Source: a virus. Taken from it: a stretch of 64,000 nucleotides of DNA. The notes under the pieces were generated by a model. The model saw only the letters and a program-made list of their open reading frames with translations. It had not been told where the DNA came from and did not search any database. The stretch spans positions 1-64,000 of the IMG/VR virus record IMGVR_UViG_3300025769_000077; one strand, 5' to 3'. This document shows positions 43,095-50,549 of this stretch, in pieces; positions within the stretch are counted from its first letter, which is position 1; every line of letters starts with the position of its first letter. Made by a program: the position numbers and the translations under genes.

Positions 43095-43781
43095 ATGGCA
43101 AATAAAATCTTAATTTTAGCTGAGTCTGGAAGCGGAAAGACTTACGCTCAGCGTACACTAGACCCGAAATCTACATTTTATATCAATGCTGATCAAAAAT
43201 CTCTTTCATTTAAGGGATGGAGAAAGAATTATGTACAAGTAGATAAACCGGATGGGAAGTTGGATTTAGCAAAATCTAACTTATACTCAACTAAGAACCC
43301 TCAAACTGTTCAAGCAGTACTGAAAGCAATAAGTGACACTAGACCTGAAATAAAGGTTGGAGTAGTGGATACCTTATCTTTATTAATGGTTCATAGTTTT
43401 ATGAGTAAAGCTAAACAGACAGGCTATGGTAAGTTTACTGACATGGCTCTGGATGTTTATAATCTTATAGACTCAATAGATGGTCTTAGAGATGACTTAA
43501 CTGTAGTATTTACAGCTCATATTGAAAAGAATGATCAAGGTGATGTTGATATTGCTATTCCAGGTGGTAAACTATTAAAAGACAAAGCTAAAATAGCTGC
43601 AATGTTTACAATAGTTCTTGGAATGGAAGTGCAATATAATAAAGAAGATAACAAATACTTCTTTAAAACAATGACCGAAGGTTCAGATGTTTATAAGTCA
43701 CCATTTGGAATGTTTCCAAGTAGACTTATAGATAATGATATGAAGAAAGTAATTGAATATATACAGAAATATGAGTCATAA
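43095..43781 (+). CDS. RecA-like ATPase of the Sak4 type
   Basis: A 228-residue P-loop ATPase. Walker A AESGSGKT at residues 9-16, Walker B-type VGVVDTLSLL near 95, and FTAHIEKN near 140 as the sensor. This is the minimal RecA core of phage Sak4/AAA_24 single-strand annealing proteins, which load on ssDNA with an SSB. The SSB-like protein is two genes downstream. Confidence 0.7.
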   Translation: MANKILILAESGSGKTYAQRTLDPKSTFYINADQKSLSFKGWRKNYVQVDKPDGKLDLAKSNLYSTKNPQTVQAVLKAISDTRPEIKVGVVDTLSLLMVHSFMSKAKQTGYGKFTDMALDVYNLIDSIDGLRDDLTVVFTAHIEKNDQGDVDIAIPGGKLLKDKAKIAAMFTIVLGMEVQYNKEDNKYFFKTMTEGSDVYKSPFGMFPSRLIDNDMKKVIEYIQKYES

Positions 43782-43805
43782 TTTTTTAAAATATAATTCT
43801 AAATA

Positions 43806-44261
43806 ATGTTTGTAGGTTACAAAAGAAGAGCTGTCGTAACAGCTCCAACAGAAACAGAACCGCGTTTTACTTTACATGAGTTTAAAGGAACCGGTACAGC
43901 ACGTAAGTTTGAATTAAACACCGTTGCTGGAGAAGCATTAGGTGTATCACAAGGTGACTATGTTACCTTTGGATGGCAAGAAGATGATGAAAATCTTTAT
44001 CTATATAAAGTAGATAGAGAAGCTCTTGCTGAAGATGAACAAAAATATGCTTTTAGGTTAACTAAAGAGTTAACTTTCTCTAACAAAGGAGCATATGAAT
44101 CAATTGCAGAAGATTATTCTATTAACCCTGAAGAAGGTGGTAATGTGAATGTAGAAATTACTGAAATTGATGGAGTAAATTATTTAAAAATGGTTGTACC
44201 TACTGAAGGTGAACCAGAATTAACTGAAGAAGAAAAAGAAACCTGGAAAAATGGCATTTAG
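43806..44261 (+). CDS. conserved replication-region protein
   Basis: A 151-residue acidic beta-rich protein between Sak4-like and SSB-like genes. It begins MFVGYKRRAVVTAPTETEP and has a double-psi or SH3-like feel (LGVSQGDYVTFGWQEDDENLYLYKV). Overlaps the next gene by 11 nt. Probably a recombination or SSB partner; not identified. Confidence 0.5.
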   Translation: MFVGYKRRAVVTAPTETEPRFTLHEFKGTGTARKFELNTVAGEALGVSQGDYVTFGWQEDDENLYLYKVDREALAEDEQKYAFRLTKELTFSNKGAYESIAEDYSINPEEGGNVNVEITEIDGVNYLKMVVPTEGEPELTEEEKETWKNGI

Positions 44262-45060
44262 CGGAAACGAAAGTGGTTCTACGGAATCACGTAAAAGACT
44301 TTATATAGGTCTTGAAAAATTTAAAGTAACAGCATTTAACCCTAACAAAGCTCAATTAGCTGAGATGGGTATAATTGTTGATGATGAACTTAATTACATC
44401 TCTGAAGATGAAGGTGTAAAAACATCAAGAGTTGCAATTTACTTGGATAATGATGATACAGATAACAATGTTAAAACTGTATTGTCTATCTTCTTAAGAG
44501 ATGAACACCAAACTACTATGAGTGGTAAACTCAAGTGGATTAACAATGAAGGTATTAGCTTCTATGGTACTCAAGAAGATATTGATAACAAGAACTTTTA
44601 TGATTGGATGAAACAAGAAGATGAAGAAGGTAATACCAAAGTAGATTTGGAAAGCTTTGTTCCTTGTAAATCTAATCAAGAAGAACTTGTTAATTTCATT
44701 AAAACATTTGCTAACGTAAAGAACGGTGATCCAGCTTATATTGAAAACATGGATGCATTGTTTAATGGTGACTTTAGCGAATTAAATGGTCTATTAGAAC
44801 ATTTTCCTAATAATAAAGTAGGTGTTCTATTAGGAGTTAAGACTAAAGACGATGGTACTTTAGTACAAACTCATTATTTGAAGAAGTTTGAGAGAGGTTT
44901 CTCTACTGACATGTCTTATCTACAAACTAGTGTAAATAGCTGGAGAGAGAATGGTGGTGGATCTAATGTAGACTTTGGTAACTTCCCTTATAACTTTAGA
45001 GAATATGTTCCAACTGCAGCAGGAGTTGATTCTTCTGCAGAAGACGATATACCTTTCTAG
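44251..45060 (+). CDS. ssb: single-stranded DNA-binding protein
   Basis: A 269-residue protein ending in EDDIPF, the acidic hydrophobic tip by which bacterial SSBs recruit partner enzymes. The body is beta-rich (VKTVLSIFLRDEHQTT, then SGKLKWINNEGISFYG) with an inserted helical region and a Gly-rich stretch before the tail. It is longer than a 160-180-residue SSB, so it is probably a phage-type SSB with an elaborated OB fold. Position between Sak4-like ATPase and primase fits coating of ssDNA during replication and annealing. Confidence 0.68.
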   Translation: MAFSGNESGSTESRKRLYIGLEKFKVTAFNPNKAQLAEMGIIVDDELNYISEDEGVKTSRVAIYLDNDDTDNNVKTVLSIFLRDEHQTTMSGKLKWINNEGISFYGTQEDIDNKNFYDWMKQEDEEGNTKVDLESFVPCKSNQEELVNFIKTFANVKNGDPAYIENMDALFNGDFSELNGLLEHFPNNKVGVLLGVKTKDDGTLVQTHYLKKFERGFSTDMSYLQTSVNSWRENGGGSNVDFGNFPYNFREYVPTAAGVDSSAEDDIPF

Positions 45061-46038
45061 ATGTTTAAAGGTAGTGTAATCAAAACTGTAACAGAAGAGT
45101 TAATATTATCACATACGACTGATTATGATATATATAATTATTACTTACCGGATTATACTCCAGGTAAAGGTTGTACAAACAGTCCTCTGAGAAATGATGG
45201 TATTCCTTCATTTGGTGTATTTTACGCTGACCGTTACAGTATATGGATGCACAAAGATCTTTCTACTGGAGAAAAAGGAAACTGCTTCACTTTTGTAAGA
45301 GATTTATTCTCTTATGGTACGTATTATGAAGCATTATTAAGAATAGCTCAAGACTTTGGTATAGCTGAAACAAAGGTAAAGTTAAAACCAAAGGTTAAAC
45401 CTAAACCTTCTTATTCTTATGGGTCTATACAGATAAGTGTAGTAAACAAAGAATTTGAAGAATATGATTTAGAATATTGGGATCAATACAAGATATCGAA
45501 AGATGTACTTAATCTATATAAGGTTGAGTCAGTGAGATATCTTGTATTCTCATCCCATTTCTCAACATGGTCTAAACCAGTGGATAAATATGCTTATGCA
45601 TATCCTGAAACTAAAGATGGTAATATTTGCTATAAGATATACCAACCTTATAGTAAAGACAAATGGATTAATAATTATAAACCTGGAACACATTCCGGAT
45701 ATGAACAACTACCTTCAACAGGTGAACTCCTTATAATTACCAAATCTTTAAAGGATGTAATGAGTATATATGCTACTACTGGTATTCCAGCTATAGCTGT
45801 TCAAAGTGAAAGTGCTAGTATAAAACAAGAAGTATTCGAGGAATATAAATCTAGATTTGCTAACTTAAGACTACTGTTTGATAATGACAAAGCAGGTAGA
45901 AAACTATCTAAAAAGTTTAGTGATAAGTATGATATTCCTGAAATGATTATACCTGAACAGTTTAAAAAAGATTATTCAGACAACGTCAAAGAATACGGAT
46001 CTAAAATCAGTAAAAATATTTTAATTGATTTAATATGA
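45061..46038 (+). CDS. DnaG-like primase with Toprim domain
   Basis: A 325-residue protein starting right after the SSB stop. The N-terminal 110 residues resemble the CHC2-type zinc module (SPLRNDGIPSFGVFYADRY, then WMHKDLSTGEKGNCFTFVRDL) with a degenerate metal site. A linker of repeated KPK follows. The Toprim domain (residues 215-320) has LLIITKSLKDVMS in place of the usual E-G-x-x-D and LLFDNDKAGRKLSKK with the D-x-D pair. Makes RNA primers with the DnaB-like helicase. Confidence 0.78.
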   Translation: MFKGSVIKTVTEELILSHTTDYDIYNYYLPDYTPGKGCTNSPLRNDGIPSFGVFYADRYSIWMHKDLSTGEKGNCFTFVRDLFSYGTYYEALLRIAQDFGIAETKVKLKPKVKPKPSYSYGSIQISVVNKEFEEYDLEYWDQYKISKDVLNLYKVESVRYLVFSSHFSTWSKPVDKYAYAYPETKDGNICYKIYQPYSKDKWINNYKPGTHSGYEQLPSTGELLIITKSLKDVMSIYATTGIPAIAVQSESASIKQEVFEEYKSRFANLRLLFDNDKAGRKLSKKFSDKYDIPEMIIPEQFKKDYSDNVKEYGSKISKNILIDLI

Positions 46039-46325
46039 ACGTTGGAATAAGAAATGTAAGTTATTTTAACGGCTTATATGATAATAAAAGTGAAGAAATA
46101 ATACTTCCTACTAACTTGTCTACCAAGTTAGATCTAAGTGCTGTTAAAATAATAAGAATGATGGGTTGCGTATATATGATTCCAACTAAAGAAGGATATT
46201 CTGTAAGGAATCATAAGATATCAATGCCTAGACAAATATTTAAGTTGTATTTTGGAACAACTAAAAAAACCAAGCTAAAATTAATTTTTAAAAAGAATAA
46301 AATTCAAATAACATGTCAAAATTAG
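46035..46325 (+). CDS. small basic protein before the ubiquitin-like gene
   Basis: 96 residues, Lys/Ile-rich with a beta-rich core (VKIIRMMGCVYMIPTKEGYSV, in pieces) and a basic end. Overlaps the primase stop by 4 nt and the ubiquitin-like ATG by 13 nt, so it links the replication block to the conjugation operon. Role unknown. Confidence 0.45.
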   Translation: MNVGIRNVSYFNGLYDNKSEEIILPTNLSTKLDLSAVKIIRMMGCVYMIPTKEGYSVRNHKISMPRQIFKLYFGTTKKTKLKLIFKKNKIQITCQN

Positions 46326-46561
46326 TAACAATTTATTCATCAGTAGGAGAGTCTAAAAAAGAAGTTAGAACTGATGCTGAAAACTGGGGAGAACTTCAAG
46401 TAGACCTTAATGGAGCAGGTGTATCTATTGATGGAAAAAAAGTAATTCTTAAGCAAACAAAAGCAACTTTAGAAAGTTCTGAAGCTGTATTACCGACTAC
46501 AGATTTTGCTATTATGCTTATTCCAGGTAAAGTAAAATCTGGTAACGAAAAAAAGCACTAA
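46313..46561 (+). CDS. ubiquitin-like beta-grasp protein (short form)
   Basis: 82 residues. The layout follows ThiS/MoaD/ubiquitin-like proteins: strand 1 KLVTIYSSVG, strand 2 KKEVRTD, a helix from NWGELQVDLNGAG, strand VILKQTKATL, then the characteristic ending EAVLPTTDFAIMLIPGKVKSG, which matches the L-x-D-G-D-x-x-x-L-x-P-x-x-x-G pattern of the family. Ser76-Gly77 is where Gly-Gly normally lies, and only NEKKH follows, so trimming by the JAMM peptidase downstream would expose an SG or G end. E1-like and E2-like genes follow in the same operon. The last codons form a slippery heptamer. Confidence 0.72.
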   Translation: MSKLVTIYSSVGESKKEVRTDAENWGELQVDLNGAGVSIDGKKVILKQTKATLESSEAVLPTTDFAIMLIPGKVKSGNEKKH

Positions 46562-46637
46562 GTCCTTGTCGTACTAGAAAAGTCAATGATAATATTGCTA
46601 AGTTATTTAGTAGTATTCCTAGACAAGACGATAAGGA
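46549..46637 (+). promoter_or_regulatory. programmed -1 ribosomal frameshift signal
   Basis: A_AAA_AAG (46549-46555) is in the 0 frame of the ubiquitin-like gene, two codons before its stop. After a 7-nt spacer, TCCTTGTCGT (46563-46572) pairs with ACGATAAGGA (46628-46637): 10 bp with one G-U. Inside its loop AATATTGCTAA (46591-46601) pairs with TTAGTAGTATT (46607-46617), 11 bp with two G-U and a 5-nt loop. Heptamer, spacer and stem match the rules for -1 frameshift sites. Confidence 0.72.
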
Positions 46638-46695
46638 AGATAAAGATGCTCAAGCAGTTCTAAAAAGATTGAAGGAAGAATTCAATGTCGACTAG
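46553..46695 (+). CDS. -1 frame extension of the ubiquitin-like protein
   Basis: In the -1 frame the codons from GCA at 46555 run open to TAG at 46693-46695 and contain no ATG. A shifted ribosome would make a 127-residue product: the first 81 residues plus a 46-residue tail (ALSPCRTRKVNDNIAKLFSS, then a Lys/Asp/Glu helix LKRLKEEFNVD). The frame ends 11 nt after the next ATG. Without the frameshift this segment would be an unexplained 125-nt gap in an otherwise overlapping operon. Confidence 0.62.
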
Positions 46696-47701
46696 TAATC
46701 AAAGATATGAAGGGAGTTATACACTCCCTTCTTCTTATAACAAGGATAATTATGATAAACTAATAGATTTACTGAACTTATATTTTAAGGATAATTGGTG
46801 TTTTAATAATGATGGTGTTGAATTTACAGGTATTGAGTTAGTTATTAAGTTTGATAGATTGACTATAAGTAATTCTAGAAATAGATCTCATACTATTAAT
46901 GATTTATATGTATTTTTATATATAAATGAACAAGGAATTCTTAACACTGCTAGTATTAAAGGTGGTCGTGGTAAATTAAGTTCAAGTGAATATGCTAGTA
47001 ATTATAAACATTCTCATTTAAGTGGAAATGTTTTAAAAAAAACATGGTTTTGTACCGGAAGTGGTCACATTAATGAAGCTTTAGCTAACTGTTGTGATGA
47101 ATTTAATATAGATAATTTTGATATTCTATTTGCTAATTTATTATCATTTGTTGAATGGGAATCCTTAGAAGGAGTTCCTTATAAATATATGAGTAATATT
47201 AGATTAAATGACGGAGTATCTTATTTATGTATTGATCAAGATTTAACACGTAGAATTATAGAAAAATTAAAAAAAGATGACTTTGATTTAAGTATTAGAA
47301 CTAATCCTACTGTTGTTATAAATCAGAAGTTTATAGATGCTTGTGTTAAAAACGGATGTCCTTTAGGTTACGAAGCAGATAATGGTAATTGGTGTACTGA
47401 TATATCACAACAATCTAGTAATAACTCATTAAAAACAGATTTTTCATTTAAAAACAAAAAAGTTATTTGTGAAATAACTTCAGATATAAATGATAAAAAA
47501 GAAATTGAAAAAAAACCATATATTAAACAAATAGAAAATGTTGCAAGAACAATTGAAACAAGAATCAAGCTTGAAAGAATCAAAGATTCCTTCTACTCCA
47601 GCTCTGAGGTTAGTGAATTCTGGAAAGAAATTCAAATTAGTGATTTCACAAGAACTGAAGTTGACAATAGAGAAACTATGCAAAGAAATTTCGCATATTG
47701 A
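46685..47701 (+). CDS. E2-like protein of a phage ubiquitin-like system
   Basis: A 338-residue protein. Residues 20-170 have the landmarks of divergent prokaryotic E2/UBC-like domains: a central sheet (GIELVIKFDRLT, then LYVFLYINEQG), then KHSHLSG with His109 and His111, and FCTGSG with Cys123 as the candidate catalytic cysteine 12 residues on. A flanking helix LLSFVEWESLEG follows. The C-terminal 160 residues are a charged extension. In related systems (for example the PRTRC type) a similar E2-like gene lies between the ubiquitin-like gene and the JAB gene, as here. A terminator-like hairpin sits in the first codons (46709-46731). The assignment rests on motif spacing and context. Confidence 0.55.
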   Translation: MSTSNQRYEGSYTLPSSYNKDNYDKLIDLLNLYFKDNWCFNNDGVEFTGIELVIKFDRLTISNSRNRSHTINDLYVFLYINEQGILNTASIKGGRGKLSSSEYASNYKHSHLSGNVLKKTWFCTGSGHINEALANCCDEFNIDNFDILFANLLSFVEWESLEGVPYKYMSNIRLNDGVSYLCIDQDLTRRIIEKLKKDDFDLSIRTNPTVVINQKFIDACVKNGCPLGYEADNGNWCTDISQQSSNNSLKTDFSFKNKKVICEITSDINDKKEIEKKPYIKQIENVARTIETRIKLERIKDSFYSSSEVSEFWKEIQISDFTRTEVDNRETMQRNFAY

Positions 47702-48614
47702 GTGGTCAGGACCTATCTTTTACGAGATATTAGAAGGAAATATGAAAGATCCTTCTAAGTTGGTTATTAAAGCATTTGACTTTAGATTAATGGATATTGG
47801 TACTTCAGGATATACAGAGTATGAAACTGATGCTGATTTAGGTATGTTTATGTTTGATAATAATTACGTAGATAATATTAAGATGGGTCATATGCACTCT
47901 CATCATACTATGAAAGCTTACTTTTCTGGTACAGATAATGGAGAATTAATTGACAACGCACCTAACCATAACATCTACTTAAGTCTTATTGTAAATAATA
48001 AGATGGAAAACGTAGCAAGAATTGCTTATGTTGTTAAATCAAATATAGGTGGAACAGTAACAGTAAAAGATATAGATGGTTCTGATTTAGTTCAAGGATA
48101 TCAAGACGAAGATTACATTGAGTATTTAGATGCTGATATTGAATATGAGCAACCTACAATGGATTTTACAGATCTTGAAGCAAGAATTAAAGAATTACGT
48201 CCTAAACCTAAATCTTATGGTACTTTTATAACACCTGGAAAACATCGTCAAAGTGTATATGGTTTACAACAAACTTTAAAAGATACTCCTGGATTTGAAA
48301 TTGATAAGACTATAAAACTTAAACAATTTGTATCTAAGTTTCTTAAAGGAGTGAGTTTTAGTGGTACACTACAAGACGCAATGAGAGAATTAGCTCTAGC
48401 TTATCCTAGTTCTACTAGTTTTACTCCTTATGTGGAAAAACAACATAGAGAAGGATTTGGTAGAAGAGCTTATGAAACAGTATTTGGATTACCTTATAAA
48501 CAACAAGAGTATTACATAATTTTACTTGAAGCTATAATGATGATGGATGATTTAACTTATTGTCAATATCATTTTAACATGTTAATGTCTTGTTTTGAAT
48601 CATTTACAGACTAA
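47538..48614 (+). CDS. JAMM/MPN+ (JAB) metallopeptidase
   Basis: A 358-residue protein with a complete JAMM zinc site: Glu55 in HIEWSG, and His120-x-His122-x7-Ser130-x2-Asp133 in the segment MGHMHSHHTMKAYFSGTD. This is the deubiquitinase signature found in Rpn11 and in bacterial JAB proteins. Residues 200-358 form an additional helical domain (LQDAMRELALAYPSS, then EYYIILLEAIMMM). It probably trims the ubiquitin-like protein or removes it from targets. The start must be upstream of the JAB core, so the ATG at 47538 inside the E2-like gene is used, giving a 164-nt overlap. The stop shares bases with the E1-like ATG. Confidence 0.8.
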   Translation: MLQEQLKQESSLKESKIPSTPALRLVNSGKKFKLVISQELKLTIEKLCKEISHIEWSGPIFYEILEGNMKDPSKLVIKAFDFRLMDIGTSGYTEYETDADLGMFMFDNNYVDNIKMGHMHSHHTMKAYFSGTDNGELIDNAPNHNIYLSLIVNNKMENVARIAYVVKSNIGGTVTVKDIDGSDLVQGYQDEDYIEYLDADIEYEQPTMDFTDLEARIKELRPKPKSYGTFITPGKHRQSVYGLQQTLKDTPGFEIDKTIKLKQFVSKFLKGVSFSGTLQDAMRELALAYPSSTSFTPYVEKQHREGFGRRAYETVFGLPYKQQEYYIILLEAIMMMDDLTYCQYHFNMLMSCFESFTD

Positions 48615-49276
48615 TGAGTAGATTTGAAAGATTTAAAGAAGCAGCATGGTTCGGTATGAACGAATTACCTGTTGTTGTAGGTGGAGTAGGTGGAATCGGT
48701 TCTTGGGTAGCTTTATTGTTATCCAGAACCGGTTGTAACCTTATAATCTATGATATGGATATTGTAGAAGAAATAAATATGGCAGGACAATTATACAGTA
48801 CAGATAGTATAGATCAGTTAAAAATAGATGCTGTTACAGATATTGTAGATAAATTTAGTCCTGGCACTGAAATCGATTCTTTTGAAGAATACGATGAAGA
48901 AGGAATGGTAACTCCTATTATGTTTTCTTGTTTTGATAATATGAAAGCTAGAAAGCAAATGTTTGAAAACTGGAAGAAACAAGAAGATAGAGAGTTATTT
49001 ATAGACGGTAGACTTTTAGCTGAACATTATCAAGTGTTTGCTGTAAGAAAAAGTCAAGAAAAAGAATACGAAAAACACTTATTTTCTGATGATGAAGTAG
49101 AAGAAGCTCCTTGTTCGTATAAACAAACTTCACATTATGCTGCAGGAATTGCATCTAAAATGGTTGCTTGTTATACAAATTACTTAGCTTTAAAAGCAGA
49201 AGATGAAACTGCTGAAGTTCCTTTCTATCATGAGTTTATGGGTAAAATATTTTATTTAGAATGTTATTACGTATAA
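48614..49276 (+). CDS. ThiF/E1-like activating enzyme
   Basis: A 220-residue minimal adenylating enzyme. The nucleotide loop is VVGGVGGIGSW (residues 21-31), followed by YDMDIVEEINMAGQLY with Asp47, Asp49 and Asn55 where E1 proteins bind ATP and Mg. SCFDNMKAR (near 105-113) is the usual S-x-D-N-x-x-x-R motif. Cys167 in EEAPCSYKQTS is well placed as catalytic cysteine. It would adenylate the ubiquitin-like C-terminus and pass it to the E2-like protein. It lacks any ubiquitin-fold or second Rossmann domain, so it should work as a homodimer like ThiF/MoeB. One base overlap with the JAMM gene. Confidence 0.8.
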   Translation: MSRFERFKEAAWFGMNELPVVVGGVGGIGSWVALLLSRTGCNLIIYDMDIVEEINMAGQLYSTDSIDQLKIDAVTDIVDKFSPGTEIDSFEEYDEEGMVTPIMFSCFDNMKARKQMFENWKKQEDRELFIDGRLLAEHYQVFAVRKSQEKEYEKHLFSDDEVEEAPCSYKQTSHYAAGIASKMVACYTNYLALKAEDETAEVPFYHEFMGKIFYLECYYV

Positions 49277-49839
49277 ATAATAGTAACTATTCAAATATTG
49301 ATAGCAATACTTATTCTTTATGTAATTTTGCATTAAAACCTACAGATGATTATATTCCTTTACATTATCTAGTTAACATAGTGAATTTAAAGAGTAATCA
49401 TCACATAATTAACGTAGTTAAGCGTATTATTCCTTGTATATTTTCAATATCTGCAGTTGATTCTATGATTAACTTACATTATATGTATGCTCCTTTTAAT
49501 TATACAGTTAAAAATGTAAATTATAACGTTAATCCTGGTTTAATATTTGACAACAATGATAACATTATTGCATTAACTGTTGTAAAGAACATAGAAAACT
49601 TCTATAAAAAAACAGAATACACAATTCTTTTAAATGATGAAGTAGGTAAATCTATGATAAGCAGATTAATCAATAAAATGAAATCTAATATATTAACAGG
49701 AAAAGTAGTTATTGAGTATAAAACTCAAGAAGAATTGAATTTATTTAAAAAGTTACCAGAGAAAGTTAAGATAAACACATTAAAACAAAAACAAGAATAT
49801 GCTGAAAAGCTAAAATCATATGCATTCAGGAATAGTTGA
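49261..49839 (+). CDS. operon protein after E1, unknown
   Basis: A 192-residue protein overlapping the E1-like stop by 16 nt. The first 100 residues are Asn/Ile/Tyr-rich (NYSNIDSNTYSLCNFALKP); then VNPGLIFDNNDNIIALTVVKN and a helical C-terminus with KTQEELNLFKKLP. Very AT-biased codons. No adapter or ligase motif recognised. It may be a target-recognition factor of the conjugation system or simply a neighbour. Confidence 0.4.
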   Translation: MLLRINNSNYSNIDSNTYSLCNFALKPTDDYIPLHYLVNIVNLKSNHHIINVVKRIIPCIFSISAVDSMINLHYMYAPFNYTVKNVNYNVNPGLIFDNNDNIIALTVVKNIENFYKKTEYTILLNDEVGKSMISRLINKMKSNILTGKVVIEYKTQEELNLFKKLPEKVKINTLKQKQEYAEKLKSYAFRNS

Positions 49840-50386
49840 AAAGGGTGAAGGGTACGTTAAAATCACGTACCCTTTATATCCTGTCCACGTTCAAATTAAT
49901 GAACCTAAAAAAAACACTACTAAGAAAAAGTTTAAAAAAGTAAGTGGACAAAACATTTATTCACAAGGATCTCCTTTCTTTAGAAAGATAATAGTGCAAA
50001 AAATGCACGAATTCCTTTCTAACATAGAGAAGTTTGATTTGAGTTCATATCCAGTAGAAATAGAAATGGAATGGCACATGATACCGAACTTTCAAAGTAT
50101 AAGAATGATTGGGGAAAAACTATCATTAGGTAAACAAAAAGATCACTACAAACCTACATTTGATTGTATCAATCAATGGTTATGGGTGAAAACCTTTGAA
50201 GATGTCCTTGTTAAAGATTTAGAAATTTTACAGGATGATAATGTATCTTTTATATCATCAAGTGGTAAGATAACATTTGTACCTGTAGAAGAGTATGAAG
50301 ATCGTAAATTGGTATTTATTATTAAAGAAAGTGATTTAGAAACAAGAGAAAAATGGTTAAATTTGTTCAACTATGAGTATGACTAA
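49820..50386 (+). CDS. RusA-like Holliday junction resolvase
   Basis: A 188-residue protein. The second half has the RusA pattern: KPTFDCINQWLWV (where RusA has K-P-D-x-D-N), then ILQDDNVSFISSSGKI with an Asp pair, and RKLVFIIKE near the end. The N-terminal part starts with YPLYPVHVQINEPKK and continues with helices. RusA proteins resolve four-way junctions during recombination and before packaging. The first Asp of the family motif is altered to Thr-Phe-Asp-Cys, so activity needs testing. A GGGTACG/CGTACCC hairpin lies in its first 50 nt. Confidence 0.5.
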   Translation: MHSGIVEKGEGYVKITYPLYPVHVQINEPKKNTTKKKFKKVSGQNIYSQGSPFFRKIIVQKMHEFLSNIEKFDLSSYPVEIEMEWHMIPNFQSIRMIGEKLSLGKQKDHYKPTFDCINQWLWVKTFEDVLVKDLEILQDDNVSFISSSGKITFVPVEEYEDRKLVFIIKESDLETREKWLNLFNYEYD

Positions 50387-50549
50387 AAGACTTATTGAGT
50401 TAATAGAGTCAGGACTCAGTGAGAGAGAAGCAGTAAATAAATTATATAATGACCGATTATCGAAAAGTAGACGCGCTGAATCAAAGCAGTCTAAAATTAC
50501 TACAAGCAGATCAGGATCCTTTGCTATTCAAAAAAGAACGAGATCCTAG
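50373..50549 (+). CDS. possible 58-residue overlapping protein
   Basis: ATG at 50373 in the end of the RusA-like gene. Reads MSMTKRLIELIESGLSERE, then a basic Ser/Lys/Arg-rich tail that runs 101 nt into the RecB-like nuclease gene in another frame. The first 28 residues look like a normal small helix-turn-helix-like start; the overlapping tail is low in complexity. Uncertain. Confidence 0.3.
   Translation: MSMTKRLIELIESGLSEREAVNKLYNDRLSKSRRAESKQSKITTSRSGSFAIQKRTRS

Noticed and set aside
45046-45060. TACCTTTC as a promoter before the primase
   Set aside because: It is the coding sequence for the SSB tip (IPF) and lacks the final G of the -7 element.
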